A DNA stretch of 41,830 nucleotides from Paramoeba atlantica (taxonomy: Eukaryota > Discosea), in the NCBI GenBank assembly GCA_977017575.1, contig CDRNVI010000212.1, positions 1 through 41,830 on the forward strand, in the 5' to 3' direction. The notes under the pieces were generated by a model. It was not told where the DNA came from, did not search any database, and worked only from the letters and a program-made list of their open reading frames with translations. Positions 20,204-30,324 of this stretch are shown here, piece by piece (positions within the stretch are counted from its first letter, which is position 1; every line of letters starts with the position of its first letter). The translations under genes were made by a program, and so were the position numbers.

Positions 20204-23200
20204 ATGGAGAGGATTTTCGGAAAAGAAATTTTATTCCTCTTCTTCTTTTCTTTTCCTTTCATTTCGACAATTAAAATGGATGGTGAATGCCCCATTGTTC
20301 CTCTTTTTCCTTCCACGAGCCCCCATGTTTCTCTTGACTACACTTTTTTTTCTTCACTCTTCCTCTTCTCATTCTCTTTTCTCTTCCTCTTCTCATTCTC
20401 TTTTCTCTTTCTCTTTTCTCTCTCTTCTTTTAGAATCCTTTAAAATTAAGTGGAAAGGAAGTCAGCGCTTCCTTTCAAAGTGAACCCCCTTTCTCTTTAC
20501 TTTCTGTGTCTCGAAAGAACAAAAAGATCATTGATTTGGATGGTCTTTCTCTTCTTTCACTCTGGTCTGTTGATCTTGTTGTTGAAGGTTTCTTTCTCTT
20601 GTTGTTTCTTTTCTCTTCCTCTTTTTCTTTTCTTTCTCTTTTGATCTTCTTTTTCTCTCTTTTCCTGACTTTTCTCTTCCTTCAAAAAAGGACAAGAAGG
20701 AACAATTTCAATTTCAGCGACCACCCCAACAGAAAGATTTGGTTTGTTTCTCTTTGAAAGAAAAAAAAAAAAGGAGAGTTTTTTTTTTCTAACATCCTCT
20801 CTCTTTCTCCCTCTCTTTTCTTTTCTAGCATACTCACAATGCGCAAATAATCTCAATTTTTTTTGGTTTGGAATGGAAGTTTTGAATTCGTCTGTGACCG
20901 TTATTTTGACCATTTCTGTTGATCAGAATGGTTCTCATTTTTTCTTTTTTTTTAATTTTCTTTTTCCTTCTTTTTTATATTTTCATTTGTGTTGAACAAG
21001 CAACATCAGTTTAAGCAATTGATTCAACAGATCTCTTTACCCATTCATTGTCCCTCTCTCCTTCTTCTTCAAATATTGGAATTTGGAGTTTTGAGTTTCA
21101 AATCAAGAGTCCCACAACTCACCTTCATACTCTCATTCAAAATTCAGGTTCTCTTTATCTTTTCTTTCTTTCTTTTTTTGATTTTCTCTCTCTTTCCTAT
21201 GAATATTTTTTCTTTTAATGAACGAAAAAAGGATTTGGAGTTTTACATTCTTGTTCTTCATCTTCAACTTGTCATCACGGATTTGCAGAAGATTATCCAC
21301 AAAGTACATTTCAATTTCTCGCAAGTTATATCGAAAATGAACCTGATTCTGGTTCCCTTTTTTTTTCTTTCTCTCTTCTTTATTTCTTTCTTTCTAACCT
21401 CTCTCCCCTCAAGGATTTTATTTTGGAACACACGACCCAAATGCATATTCAAAAACATTTCAATTTCAGGGAATAAAAGAGAAAAATGGGGGTGTTATGT
21501 CTGTCTCTGGTCAACCTCCGAATGCTGGCCTTTCATTCTCAAGTTTTGATACAAGTTTTGATGTAACTTTTTTTCCTTTTTTTTCCTTCTCTTTTTCTCA
21601 TTTCCTAATCTCTTTCTTCCTTTGTCCATAAGGCTGTGTGGACCGTATTTGATGGTGATTGGTGGGACGCTTCTATGATTTATCGAGATTGGGCTCTCAC
21701 TGAAGCTACCTGGGTTTCTCAGGTTGATTTTTTTTTGATGTTGTAATATAGATTATTTTGTCAATCTCCTCCTCCCTCCATATTTCTCATACTCCCACAG
21801 GGATTGATCAAAGATCGAGCAGATCTTCCTCAATGGGCAAGAGATCTTACTGTTTGGGTGAATAGTCATTGGCAACAAGTTGATATTTTTAATACAACTG
21901 GTGGAGATGCTCAAGTTTGTATCCTGATTTATTATTTTTTTTTTCATTTTATTCAAATTTGAATGTATTTTTGCTTGATATTTTTAAATTCCTTTTAATT
22001 CAGGTTCTTTACAATCGAATGGCTAATATTGTACAACGATTTGGAAATCCTCCAGAAGGAGTCGGCCTTCATTGGTATGAATGGGACACACTTGGTTATG
22101 CTCAAGGTTTTTTCAATAATAATTCAAAGATACAAAGAAATTAAATTCTTCAAAAAAATTGATGAAAAATTAAACTACAAAATAAAAAAGGGTCCAATTA
22201 CACGAAATGTGATGCCTATGAATATTTCCCAGACCAATTTACATGTGGATTTGACACACATTATCCTGAATATGATATTGTCAGAGATGGTTTTGGGGGT
22301 GGTGTTATGAATTTGCAGGAATTGGGAGTACGCATTGTCCCTTATATGAATGCAAGGTTGACTCCCACTTTCTTTGTGTTTTTATCTCTATTTTATTCTT
22401 CTTTTTATCAATCCCTCTTTTTTTTTCTCTTCACAACACACAAAAAACACAGAATCTTCGATACATCAACAACAACATGGAGAGAAGAAGACGGAGCAAG
22501 CATTGCCTCAAAATCATCCAACCCAACTTTCAATCCCTCCCCGTCATTCTATTCAACATATAATGAATCATATGGCTCTCATGCCAATTTTGCTGTTAGT
22601 TGTCCTGCTACAAGTTATTGGCAAAATAAGATCTCATCTGCTGTTGGAGATGTTGTCAAGTTCTCTTCTTTCTTTCTTTTCTCTTCTCTTTTTTTTCTTT
22701 GACTTTCCCCTGATCTTTTTTCTGACCCTTTTTCTGACCCTTTTTCTTCTCTTCTTCCTTATCTGAAGATATGGGGTTGATGGAATTTATCTTGATCAGA
22801 TTGCTGCAGCTGGTCCTCGCAATTGTTTTGATTCTTCACATGGTCATGAAATTGGAGGTTTTTACTTTCTTTTTTATTCTCTGTTTTTTGTTGGTTGATT
22901 TTTCCTTTTTCCCTCGTTCTGAAAGGTGGGGATTATTGGGTTAGTGGATATCGCTCTCTCCTACAACAAACCCGAAGCTCTTTAACAGACTCTCGCATTC
23001 TCCTCACAGAAAGTAATGCGGAACCTTTTATGGATGGAATCAATGTTTACTTGACATTGGTTGGTTTTTCAGGGAATTTTGAAGGTGTTGATCGAATTGC
23101 TCCAATATTTCCTGCTGTTTACGGAGGATATTATATTTCGATGGGGGCAGAATTTTTTAAAGAAGATTTAACAAACAATCCTGATGTATTTTCAGCAAAA

Positions 23201-23991
23201 ATCGCAGAACAATTTGGTTTCGGTGCGCAATTGGGATGGTTTTCTTTAGGAGGAAGAAATAACCAAAACCCATACATGGGTCTCTATGAAACACTCTTGG
23301 ATGATGAGTATAATTCTGAGATTGATTATTTAATGTTGTTGATGGATGGAAAGAGGAAACTGGGCGGATGGTTGCAGGATGGGAGGGCAATGCGGGATAT
23401 TGATGTTGTCACGAATTTGACTGAAGGGGAAAGGGTTGTCGTTGCTGAGTATAGTGGGAGGGATTTGGATGTTAAGTTGGGAAGGGATTATTTGGTTGGT
23501 GCTGATCAATTGGTTTGTCTTTTTTATTTTGTTTGTGTTTTTAATTTACTCTATTTTGGTTCTTTCTTCTCACGACCCTCTTTTCCAAAAAAGGTCTACA
23601 ACCCACTTAGCCAATCAACGTGGCAACTCCAAGATCTTTCCGATCTCCTCATTACATTCACAACTGTCGCTCGTTCTTTAACAATTTCTGTTGAATTTGA
23701 AATTGATGTTCAAAATTATGGCATGGTTCTTCGATCCCCTAATCAAACTTGTTCACTTACTCAGGTTCAAATCAACTAAAATATCTTGCCGTGTTTCTTT
23801 TTGGCTCAGATTTTTTCTCTTTTTTACTTTTATTCCTTTTTCATTTCTTTCCATTGATTGATTCATTTTTTCTTTAGATTTACCCACCTCCATCAGTGGC
23901 AATAAGTCAATCACCTTGCACAAATGTCCAATGGAAATCTATTCTCTCACCTCATTCTTTGGTTGGCCTCTCAGTTACAATGGATAATTAA
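20204..23991 (+). CDS. Secreted DUF6259-type glycoside hydrolase-like protein, 16 exons
   Basis: Predicted 823 residues. Exons: 20204-20326, 20434-20587, 20691-20741, 20829-20930, 21016-21147, 21232-21351, 21414-21562, 21633-21722, 21801-21914, 22004-22106, 22191-22356, 22453-22659, 22769-22857, 22926-23512, 23594-23764, 23878-23991; every junction is GT-AG and in frame. Signal peptide at residues 1-22 (MERIFGKEILFLFFFSFPF). A beta-rich N-terminal half contains GFYFGTHDPNAYSKTF, then VFDGDWWDASMIYRDWAL starts a TIM-barrel-like half with VGLHWYEWD, VRIVPYMNAR, VDGIYLDQIAAAGP and LLTESNAEPFMDG. The Asp in YLDQ and the Glu in TESNAEP are the likely catalytic acids. DUF6259 proteins are thought to be glycosidases, mostly known from bacteria; the substrate is unknown. 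Likely acts in the food vacuole or outside the cell. Confidence 0.85.
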
Positions 23992-24247
23992 TTAGATTCC
24001 TTGATTTATTCCATGATTCTTTTTTTTAAGAAATAAATTGGTTTATTTTTTTAAAATTATTGGATCCTCTCTTTCTTCATTATTTGAGAATCAGAATTTT
24101 GTGTGGTTTTCCTCTCAATTTTGGTGTTGAAGAACCGGTCATGCCCCCTATTTTCTCGTTTTATTCCACCCGAGTCCCAGCCACATTTTTTTCTCTTGTG
24201 AAATTCCACATTTTTAATAAAAAATCCCTCCCGTTCAGAAAATGTTT

Positions 24248-26314
24248 TCAACCAAAAACAGTGGCGCCAAAATCTGGGGTCAAAATAAAGATTGCATTGT
24301 TTAACACGTAAACTGAAATTCAATCAAGAAAGTGAGAAATCACACAAGAAAGATTCAAAAAAAAAAATTGAATGAAAACAGACCAAAATCCTCAATCGAC
24401 ACATAAGGAACTCGAGAAAAAGACAATAATCGAAATCCAGAAGGGACAATAACATCTTTTACAAAACTGTTCACTGCTGTTTCAAAGATATCATTTCCTC
24501 TGACTTGAATATATTCTTTTGGTTTTTGCTATTTAAAGAAATAAGAATATGAAAAAGAAAAAAAGAGAGAAAAGAAAGTGAAAAACAACAAGAAACAAGA
24601 GAAAAAATTTTTACCTGTCCAGAAGAGGACTCGACAAAAGGACAAAAGGGAAAAACAACAGCCAAGATACAAATCCCAATTTTTTCTTGTTCAAGAGAAG
24701 AAGAAGGAAGAGAAGAAGAATATCTTAAGAGAGCACGCCTGATCTGTTTCTCGTTTTGTCAAAAAGAAAGGAAGAAGAAAGAGAGTGAAAGAGAGGGAGA
24801 AAGAGACCTGATGTAACAGAGAGACAGGACGATCACAACGATCAAGAACATTTAAACAAGAAATAGTATCAAAAGTTTGATTTTTTAACCATTCATTTGA
24901 TTCTATATCTGGTGTCTATTTTTATTTTCAGATTAAATTCAAATTAATTATAAATTATTTAATTATAAAATTTTTTTGAATTTAATTTCTTGATTTAATC
25001 AGATTTCTATTCAATAAATTCATTTCATGAATTTTGTAAATGAGTGAATAAAATACCTCAAATGCTTTAATACCTCTCTTTTCTAGGGATTGCACCATTG
25101 AAGCTGATATCTATTCTTGAGTGAGAAAAAAAAAGAAAATATCCCTCAAAGAAGAAAGAGAAAAAAGAAAAGACCTCAGTGGCAACAATGTCAGAAAAGA
25201 GAGGAGCCATTTTTTCAGTCATATATCCTGATCCTGCACCTTTTAAAAGAAAATTTATTAAATGAAATAAATTAACAATTCAAGATTAATAATGATTTTC
25301 TTTTTCTCAAGAAAATGAAAAGAAAAAAGAAAAAGAAAATTACCTAAATCAAGCAAGCATTTCCTTTTTCCTTTTTCCACAACCTGATTCTTCTCGCCAT
25401 TCCCATTCTTCCCAACATTATCAACATTACTCACAGAATCAACATTGAGGTTACCATTAAGATTGGAATTGAGATTGAGATTGAGAGGGACAAGCTGAGA
25501 AGAGAGAGGGGGGAGAATGTCAGCTCCATGAGAGAGCTCAACAGAATGAGAGCGACTTTCTCCAAATTCTTCAATCATCTCCAAATGATCTGATGGCCAT
25601 TCATCCCATTCATCTTCTTCTTCCTTTTCCTTCTTCCCCTCCTTTTCTCCCTTCTTTTCTTTTCCTTTCAAGGACAAAGGTTTCGAGTTTTTGTCTTTCA
25701 GTGCTGTTTCCATTGCATGGTCCAAAAGAAGAGAGAGTTGAGAAGTTGAGAACACATGCATGGATCCTCTTCCCAGAAATCCTATCCAATTAGAATGTGA
25801 GAAAAAACAAGAAAGAGAAAGAGAAAGAAGAAAAGAAAAGAAAAGAAAAACCAAGAGCATCAGTGGGAGACATACAACAACCCATAAGAACTTTTAATAC
25901 ACTATTTTTTTTCATCAAATCTCTCTTCTCCCCCTTTCTCCCTTTCTTCTCTTCTCTTCTCTTCTCTTCTCTTCTCTTCTCTTCTCTTCGATCTCTTCTT
26001 CTCTTTCTCTTAAAAAATTGTTCAACCAAACCTCTGAGATGGAGAAGTTCGTGGGGTTTCAGAAAGAAAATGAATGAGATCAGAATCAACTCCTAATTGA
26101 ACAAAATGGTCTCGAATCTCTTCATCAAATTTTGGTTTTCTCACTCGAAAGTATTTCTCGTATCTGGAAAGAGAAAGAGAAAGAGGAAAAGAAAAAGAAA
26201 AAGGATAAGGGAAGGGGAAAAAGAAGTTTTAAAAAAAAATCAATCGAACGAAGTTGGTTGTTGATAAGAAGGCTGATTGAGGGACTCAATAGCAGCTTTG
26301 GTCCAATTCCTCAT
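24248..26314 (-). CDS. METTL9: METTL9-type (DREV) protein-histidine methyltransferase, 10 exons
   Basis: Predicted 416 residues. Exons: 26314-26250, 26163-26032, 25901-25852, 25781-25344, 25239-25175, 25110-25057, 24915-24808, 24743-24615, 24528-24384, 24312-24248; GT-AG and in frame throughout. Family landmarks in order: GFLGRGSMHVFS near the N-terminus, SAM-binding LLDLGAGSGYMTEKMAP, DIVATEISASMVQSLEKRG, FDTISCLNVLDRCDRP (the NxLDRC signature), LAVVFPFCPFVE, RVPYVS and a final YVLNNAIFILTP. Human METTL9 makes 1-methylhistidine at HxH motifs; the same reaction is inferred. This copy is longer than the human one (318 residues as I recall) because exon 4 carries a Lys/Glu and Asn/Leu-rich insert before the SAM site. 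No signal peptide is evident. Confidence 0.92.
25945..25988. repeat. CTTCT microsatellite in a METTL9 intron
   Basis: About nine uninterrupted cttct units lie in the intron between METTL9 exons 2 and 3, on the strand opposite the gene, so the transcript carries a purine-rich AGAAG run. Likely length-variable. Confidence 0.9.
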
Positions 26315-26613
26315 CTCCTTTTTCCTTTTCCCAAAGGTTCTTCTCTCTTTCTTTCTCTTTCTTCAAAATGACCAGTTTTCAACCAAATTTCGAAAATGTC
26401 AAAGTGACTCAAACCAAACTTTCGATGGTGCTAAAAAATGACCATAATTAAGTTGTGATTTTAACGCTAAATTTGATATGAAAGAACGTGAACTTGACGT
26501 CTCCCAAAAATCACTGAACAATCACAGAAAAACAATCACTTTCTTTGTTCTGATTGTTTTCGTGTTTCTTTCCACCAAAAAATTGTTTTCCTTTCCCTTT
26601 CTTTTCCAAATTC
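26315..26613. promoter_or_regulatory. Divergent intergenic region, METTL9 / BPL_N gene
   Basis: These 299 bp lie between two start codons facing away from each other. The part next to METTL9 is pyrimidine-rich on the plus strand, and the part next to 26614 has an A/T-rich run. No defined motif was recognised; a shared promoter is inferred only from spacing. Confidence 0.4.
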
Positions 26614-28088
26614 ATGGCGTCTGGACCTCCTCCTCCGCCTCCACAACCCAAATTTGAAGTGGCAAATGAAGGAAAAACTTTGAAAGCAGACCTCTCATCA
26701 GTTATGGAATCTCTCAAACCAACGGTAACAGAAGTTCGACATTTCACAAACGTTGTTGGTCGGGCTGTTGGTGAAGAAGAAGATTCAACTGATGTTGATG
26801 ATGATGATTGCCCACAATCTTCAAATCATGAATTGTTATGGAGGGCCCAGTGGATTTCCACAAGAAATACTTTTCAATGTTCTTCTTCTCTTTCTTCTTC
26901 TTCTTCAAAACAAGAAGATTTAAGAGTGGCCGTGTTATTGATTGACGGAAAGAAACAACAACATCCAAAGTTCGAAAGATTTGCATACATTTTGTGTGGA
27001 GAAAAATTTGCTGAATCTGAGACAGACACAAAAGTTCCCTTTTTTCTTCAACAAATTGATTGTGAAGATTTAACAACCAAATTAACAAGAGAGGTTTTTT
27101 TTCATTTCATTTCTTTTTTCTCTTTCTAAATTCTGATTTTTTTCAAACTTAGAACTTTGATGTTCTAGTAATCCCAGGAGGTTCCATTTTTGAAGTTCAA
27201 GAAAAGATTGATAAAGCTGGAGGAGCCAAGCACATCCTCCAATTTGTACGAGATGGTGGTGGATATTTTGGTGTTTGTGCTGGTTTGTTTCTTTCTTTTT
27301 GTTTGTTTCAGGAACACGTGTTCCTTCTTTATTTCTTGTTTTTTCCATCCCGAAAATGGAAGATGAAAAAAGTTCATTTATTTTATCATTTTTTTCAACA
27401 ATTTCTTTTGTTGTGTTTTTTCAAAACAGGAGGATTTCTTGCCACAAGAAGAGGCTATTCAAAATGTAAAGAAAAGTATGCCCTCATCAATTCCAATACA
27501 AGTTGGGTTCCTGGTGTTGGCTCAGCACGTGTCACTCTTTCATCCTCTCCTCTTGCTCTTTCTGTACTTGGCAAAAATCTTGCTGGAAAAGGTTTTTATT
27601 TTTATGATTCATTTTTTTTCTGATATTTTTCTTTTTGAGAATTTTCAACTTTTCATTTCTCCCCACAGATGTTTCTCTACATTTTGCAAATGGATCAACA
27701 ATGGGATCTGCGGTACGAAACCCAAAATACATTGAAAAGACTCAGCCAGGTAAGAAACGTTTTACATCACTCCAATTTTTTCCTTTTGGCTCAAACAGCA
27801 AATTAAGAACAAAAAGAAAAAAAACAATTCTAAAACAAAAATATTAATAATTAATTGACAGGAGAAATCACACCTCTTGCAACGTACACAGAAGTGAAGA
27901 CAAATAAGGATCATCAAAAATTTGATCTCGAAACTTCTTCATATCCATATGGTGGAGCTTGTGGTCATTATGGGAAAGGAAGAGTTGTGGGTTTTGGTCC
28001 TCACCCTGAGGCAAGTAATCGTTTTGGACATTTGATTGTTCGAAATTCAATTTTATGGTGCGGGAAGAGGGAAAAGGATTCTTATTAA
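26614..28088 (+). CDS. BPL_N / class I amidotransferase-like protein, 5 exons
   Basis: Predicted 359 residues. Exons: 26614-27093, 27153-27282, 27430-27591, 27669-27749, 27862-28088, all GT-AG and in frame. The first about 90 residues are low-complexity: a Pro run (MASGPPPPPPQP) and an Asp-rich stretch. Then VAVLLIDGKKQQHP, FDVLVIPGGSIFEVQEK, FVRDGGGYFGVCAGGFLATR and GKGRVVGFGPHPEA follow the biotin-protein-ligase N-terminal (BPL_N) fold, a relative of DJ-1 and class I glutamine amidotransferases. The Cys in GVCAGG sits at the nucleophile elbow and the His of GPHPE is in the usual place of the second catalytic residue. No biotin-ligase domain follows, so this is a stand-alone member whose substrate is unknown. 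No signal peptide. Confidence 0.82.
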
Positions 28089-28225
28089 TAAAGTATTAAA
28101 TGATTTGTTTAAAAAATAATAGAATCTGTGTTGGAAATAAGACTCTCTAAAATTTACACAACAACAACAAAACAACCAACAACAAAACAACCAAGGAACA
28201 ACACCTTCCTTTCACACTTCACACT

Positions 28226-29185
28226 TCAAATTTCAACGTTTTCAAAAGATTTTTGATTTTGTTCAAGTTCTTCTTTTTCATCACCAATCGAAGGAATCTC
28301 TTTCATTTCCAAAACTACTTCTTCATCTAACTCAACTTGCGGAATCGGATTCCTCTCACAATTCTCGATCTCGTTCTCATTCTCAGGTGGATTGGTGGTA
28401 ACAAAAGCCCATGCAGCATCCCAAAGATCTCGGAGCGTATATTCTTCTTTTCCTGTAAACCGTTGCAGAGGATCAAGTTCTTCACCAGGAGGAGCTCTCC
28501 CTTCTCTTCTTATCTTCTGTTCTTCTCTCCATTGGTAGATTGGAGCCCAAATTGCGCAAACAAAGGAAGAGACAAAGAAAAGATTGACCCAGAGAATGGC
28601 GATTCCTTGATTGGAAAGCTCAAAAGAATAGTATTTGATCCGAAAGAGTTGATTGATGAATTGAAAGACGCAATTTAGGATCAGGATGATGACAATATTG
28701 AATCGATCACTCCAAGGAATATGATCAAAAATTAAGAGGCTTGGAAGACGATCATAATTGATTCCGACTGTCCCCTTGATTCTCATGAGACGAAGAAGGG
28801 TTCGAAACCGGCCTGGGAAGTTTGCAATTGCGGCGTATGTAAACAAAATGTTCAGTCCATGAATCGAAAGATTGAGCCATTTCTCTTTTTCACTTTGAGG
28901 ACGGAGAGGAACCGCCCCAATGAGCAAGAAAAAGAAAGCAGCACCAACAATTACAACCAATACCATCCAAACAATTCCGATGGGAGGAGCCAACATCCCT
29001 TGTGTGAAGGAAACAACGTTGTCCCAAAAGTTTCCTTCACAACAATCTCTTTTCTCTTCTGGATAAGTTTGTAAATTGAGGATCTCATCTTCTTTTCTTA
29101 AATCCTCCTGAATTTCTTCTTTTCTTACTTCTTGATTTTCTTTTCCTTGTTCTTCTTCTTCGAGTCTTTCATCTTTTTCTTCCAT
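28226..29185 (-). CDS. DUF2985-like multi-pass membrane protein
   Basis: Intronless, 319 residues. The first about 60 residues are Glu/Lys-rich and cytosolic in character. Four membrane segments follow: about residues 66-95 (PPIGIVWMVLVVIVGAAFFF), 105-128 (LNILFTYAAIANFPGRF), 162-182 (FNIVIILILNCVFQF) and 190-215. The segment with W..L..H.LN.LFTY followed by P.RF resembles DUF2985, a domain found in plant and fungal proteins sometimes fused to PLAC8. The tail is acidic. The gene converges on the BPL_N gene with a 137-bp gap, and the PLAC8 array starts about 3 kb away, which may be coincidence. Function of DUF2985 proteins is unknown. Confidence 0.6.
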   Translation of the reverse strand: MEEKDERLEEEEQGKENQEVRKEEIQEDLRKEDEILNLQTYPEEKRDCCEGNFWDNVVSFTQGMLAPPIGIVWMVLVVIVGAAFFFLLIGAVPLRPQSEKEKWLNLSIHGLNILFTYAAIANFPGRFRTLLRLMRIKGTVGINYDRLPSLLIFDHIPWSDRFNIVIILILNCVFQFINQLFRIKYYSFELSNQGIAILWVNLFFVSSFVCAIWAPIYQWREEQKIRREGRAPPGEELDPLQRFTGKEEYTLRDLWDAAWAFVTTNPPENENEIENCERNPIPQVELDEEVVLEMKEIPSIGDEKEELEQNQKSFENVEI

Positions 29186-29491
29186 TGGGTTGTTAAAAAA
29201 AACTGTTTCACCAAAAAAAAACCCTCAAAAAAATTCTTTGGTTGAGTTTTTGGTGGCTCGAAAAAGTTGAAACAAAATTTGTCTTGATGAATTCCTTTGA
29301 GGAATTATTTGTTTCTAACAGAAGGAACCTCTGACACCACTTTTTCCCACAATCTGAACGGAATTTCCGTTCTTGTTTATTGGAGAATGAAATGTGAGAG
29401 AATGATTCACTTTTTTTTTCTCAATAAATAAAAGCATCAAAAGTCAGTCCCAATTTCATCTTTGCTTTGATCTTTGCTTGCAAGTGGACCT
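29186..29491. other. Intergenic, no gene seen
   Basis: This A/T-rich stretch lies upstream of the DUF2985-like start and downstream of the GPI-type gene. A poly-A/T run (29210-29230) and a pyrimidine tract are all that is visible. Confidence 0.5.
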
Positions 29492-30088
29492 TTAAAATCG
29501 TTGGAAAAAGAGGACAGCAAATGAAATGATGAAAGAAGAGAGAGAAAATGTCAAAAAGGAAGCGCTTGCTCGACAACAACAATCTGTGGGATACAACACC
29601 TCGGCACAAAAGGGGCAGTTGTCGCAGAATGGTAATGCCGTTAAATCCATGAAATGATTACTAGTAATTTTTTTGAGGAATAAAAAATTAGAAAGAAAAT
29701 AAAAAAAAGAAGAAGAAGAAAAATATCTTCAAAAGGGACAGCAATCGAAAAAAAAACTTGAAAAGACTTGCAAAAAAGAAAGAAAACAAACAAACCAATA
29801 ACATTCACCAGCCATTGTACAATTGAAACGCTTCTTTCCAACAAGATACTCCAAACAATCACAAGGATTTGGTCCAATTTTCTCAGGACAGTCGGAAAGG
29901 AGTGCTCTTTCGACAACACATGCTTCGACCTGTGTTTTTTTTGTTTTTGTTTTTGTTTCTGTGAGAGAAGGGAAAAAAAAGAAAAGAGAAAAAAAAAAGA
30001 ATTTTCAAACTTCAAGAACAGGAGGGCATGGGTCTTGAGCAAAACAAATTTGAAACAAAGAGAAAAGAGAGAGAAGAACGAACAACAT
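29492..30088 (-). CDS. Small secreted Cys-rich protein, probably GPI-anchored, 3 exons
   Basis: Predicted 126 residues. Exons: 30088-30011, 29929-29796, 29660-29492; GT-AG and in frame. Exon 1 is almost exactly a signal peptide (MLFVLLSLFSLFQICFAQ). The mature part holds about 15 cysteines in motifs such as DPCPP, EACVVE, SDCPEK, NPCDCLEYL, ECYC, FCDNCPFC and DCCCRAS. The C-terminus is a 25-residue hydrophobic tail with a short basic end (FAVLFFQRF), preceded by small residues (RASAS), as in GPI-anchor signals. It should sit on the outer face of the plasma membrane. No family was recognised. The exon 2 donor has close alternatives (near 29807), so the sequence around residue 70 is less certain. 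Confidence 0.65.
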
Positions 30089-30324
30089 CTTTTTCTCTTT
30101 CGCTTGAAAAAGAATAAACCAAAAAAAATAAACCTTTAAAAGGATAATACACATATTTGGAATTTATCTAAATTTGGTTTTTTTGTTTTTGTTTTTCTTG
30201 TTTTTATTTTTTTTGTTTGGATCGCTCCTCTTTTCTTGGATTTCTTCTTTGCTCAGAAAGGATCGACAACAAAATAGAAAGAGGAAAAATAAGACAAAAA
30301 GGGTTTTGGAATTTTTTCAAGAAA
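30089..30324. promoter_or_regulatory. Divergent intergenic region, GPI-type protein / synapsin homologue
   Basis: These 236 bp lie between two start codons facing away from each other. A T/G-rich run (30176-30215) precedes the synapsin start. In-frame codons upstream of 30325 are open back to 30217 but contain no ATG, so 30325 is taken as the start. Confidence 0.4.

Noticed and set aside
20280-21000. Several hydrophobic plus-strand proteins rich in Phe/Ser/Leu
   Set aside because: They are read-through of T-rich introns of the DUF6259-type gene in the wrong frame.
29526-29660. 44-residue plus-strand protein starting MMKEERENVKKEALARQQ
   Set aside because: It is antisense to exon 3 of the Cys-rich GPI-type gene, which is supported by a signal peptide, splice sites and Cys pattern.
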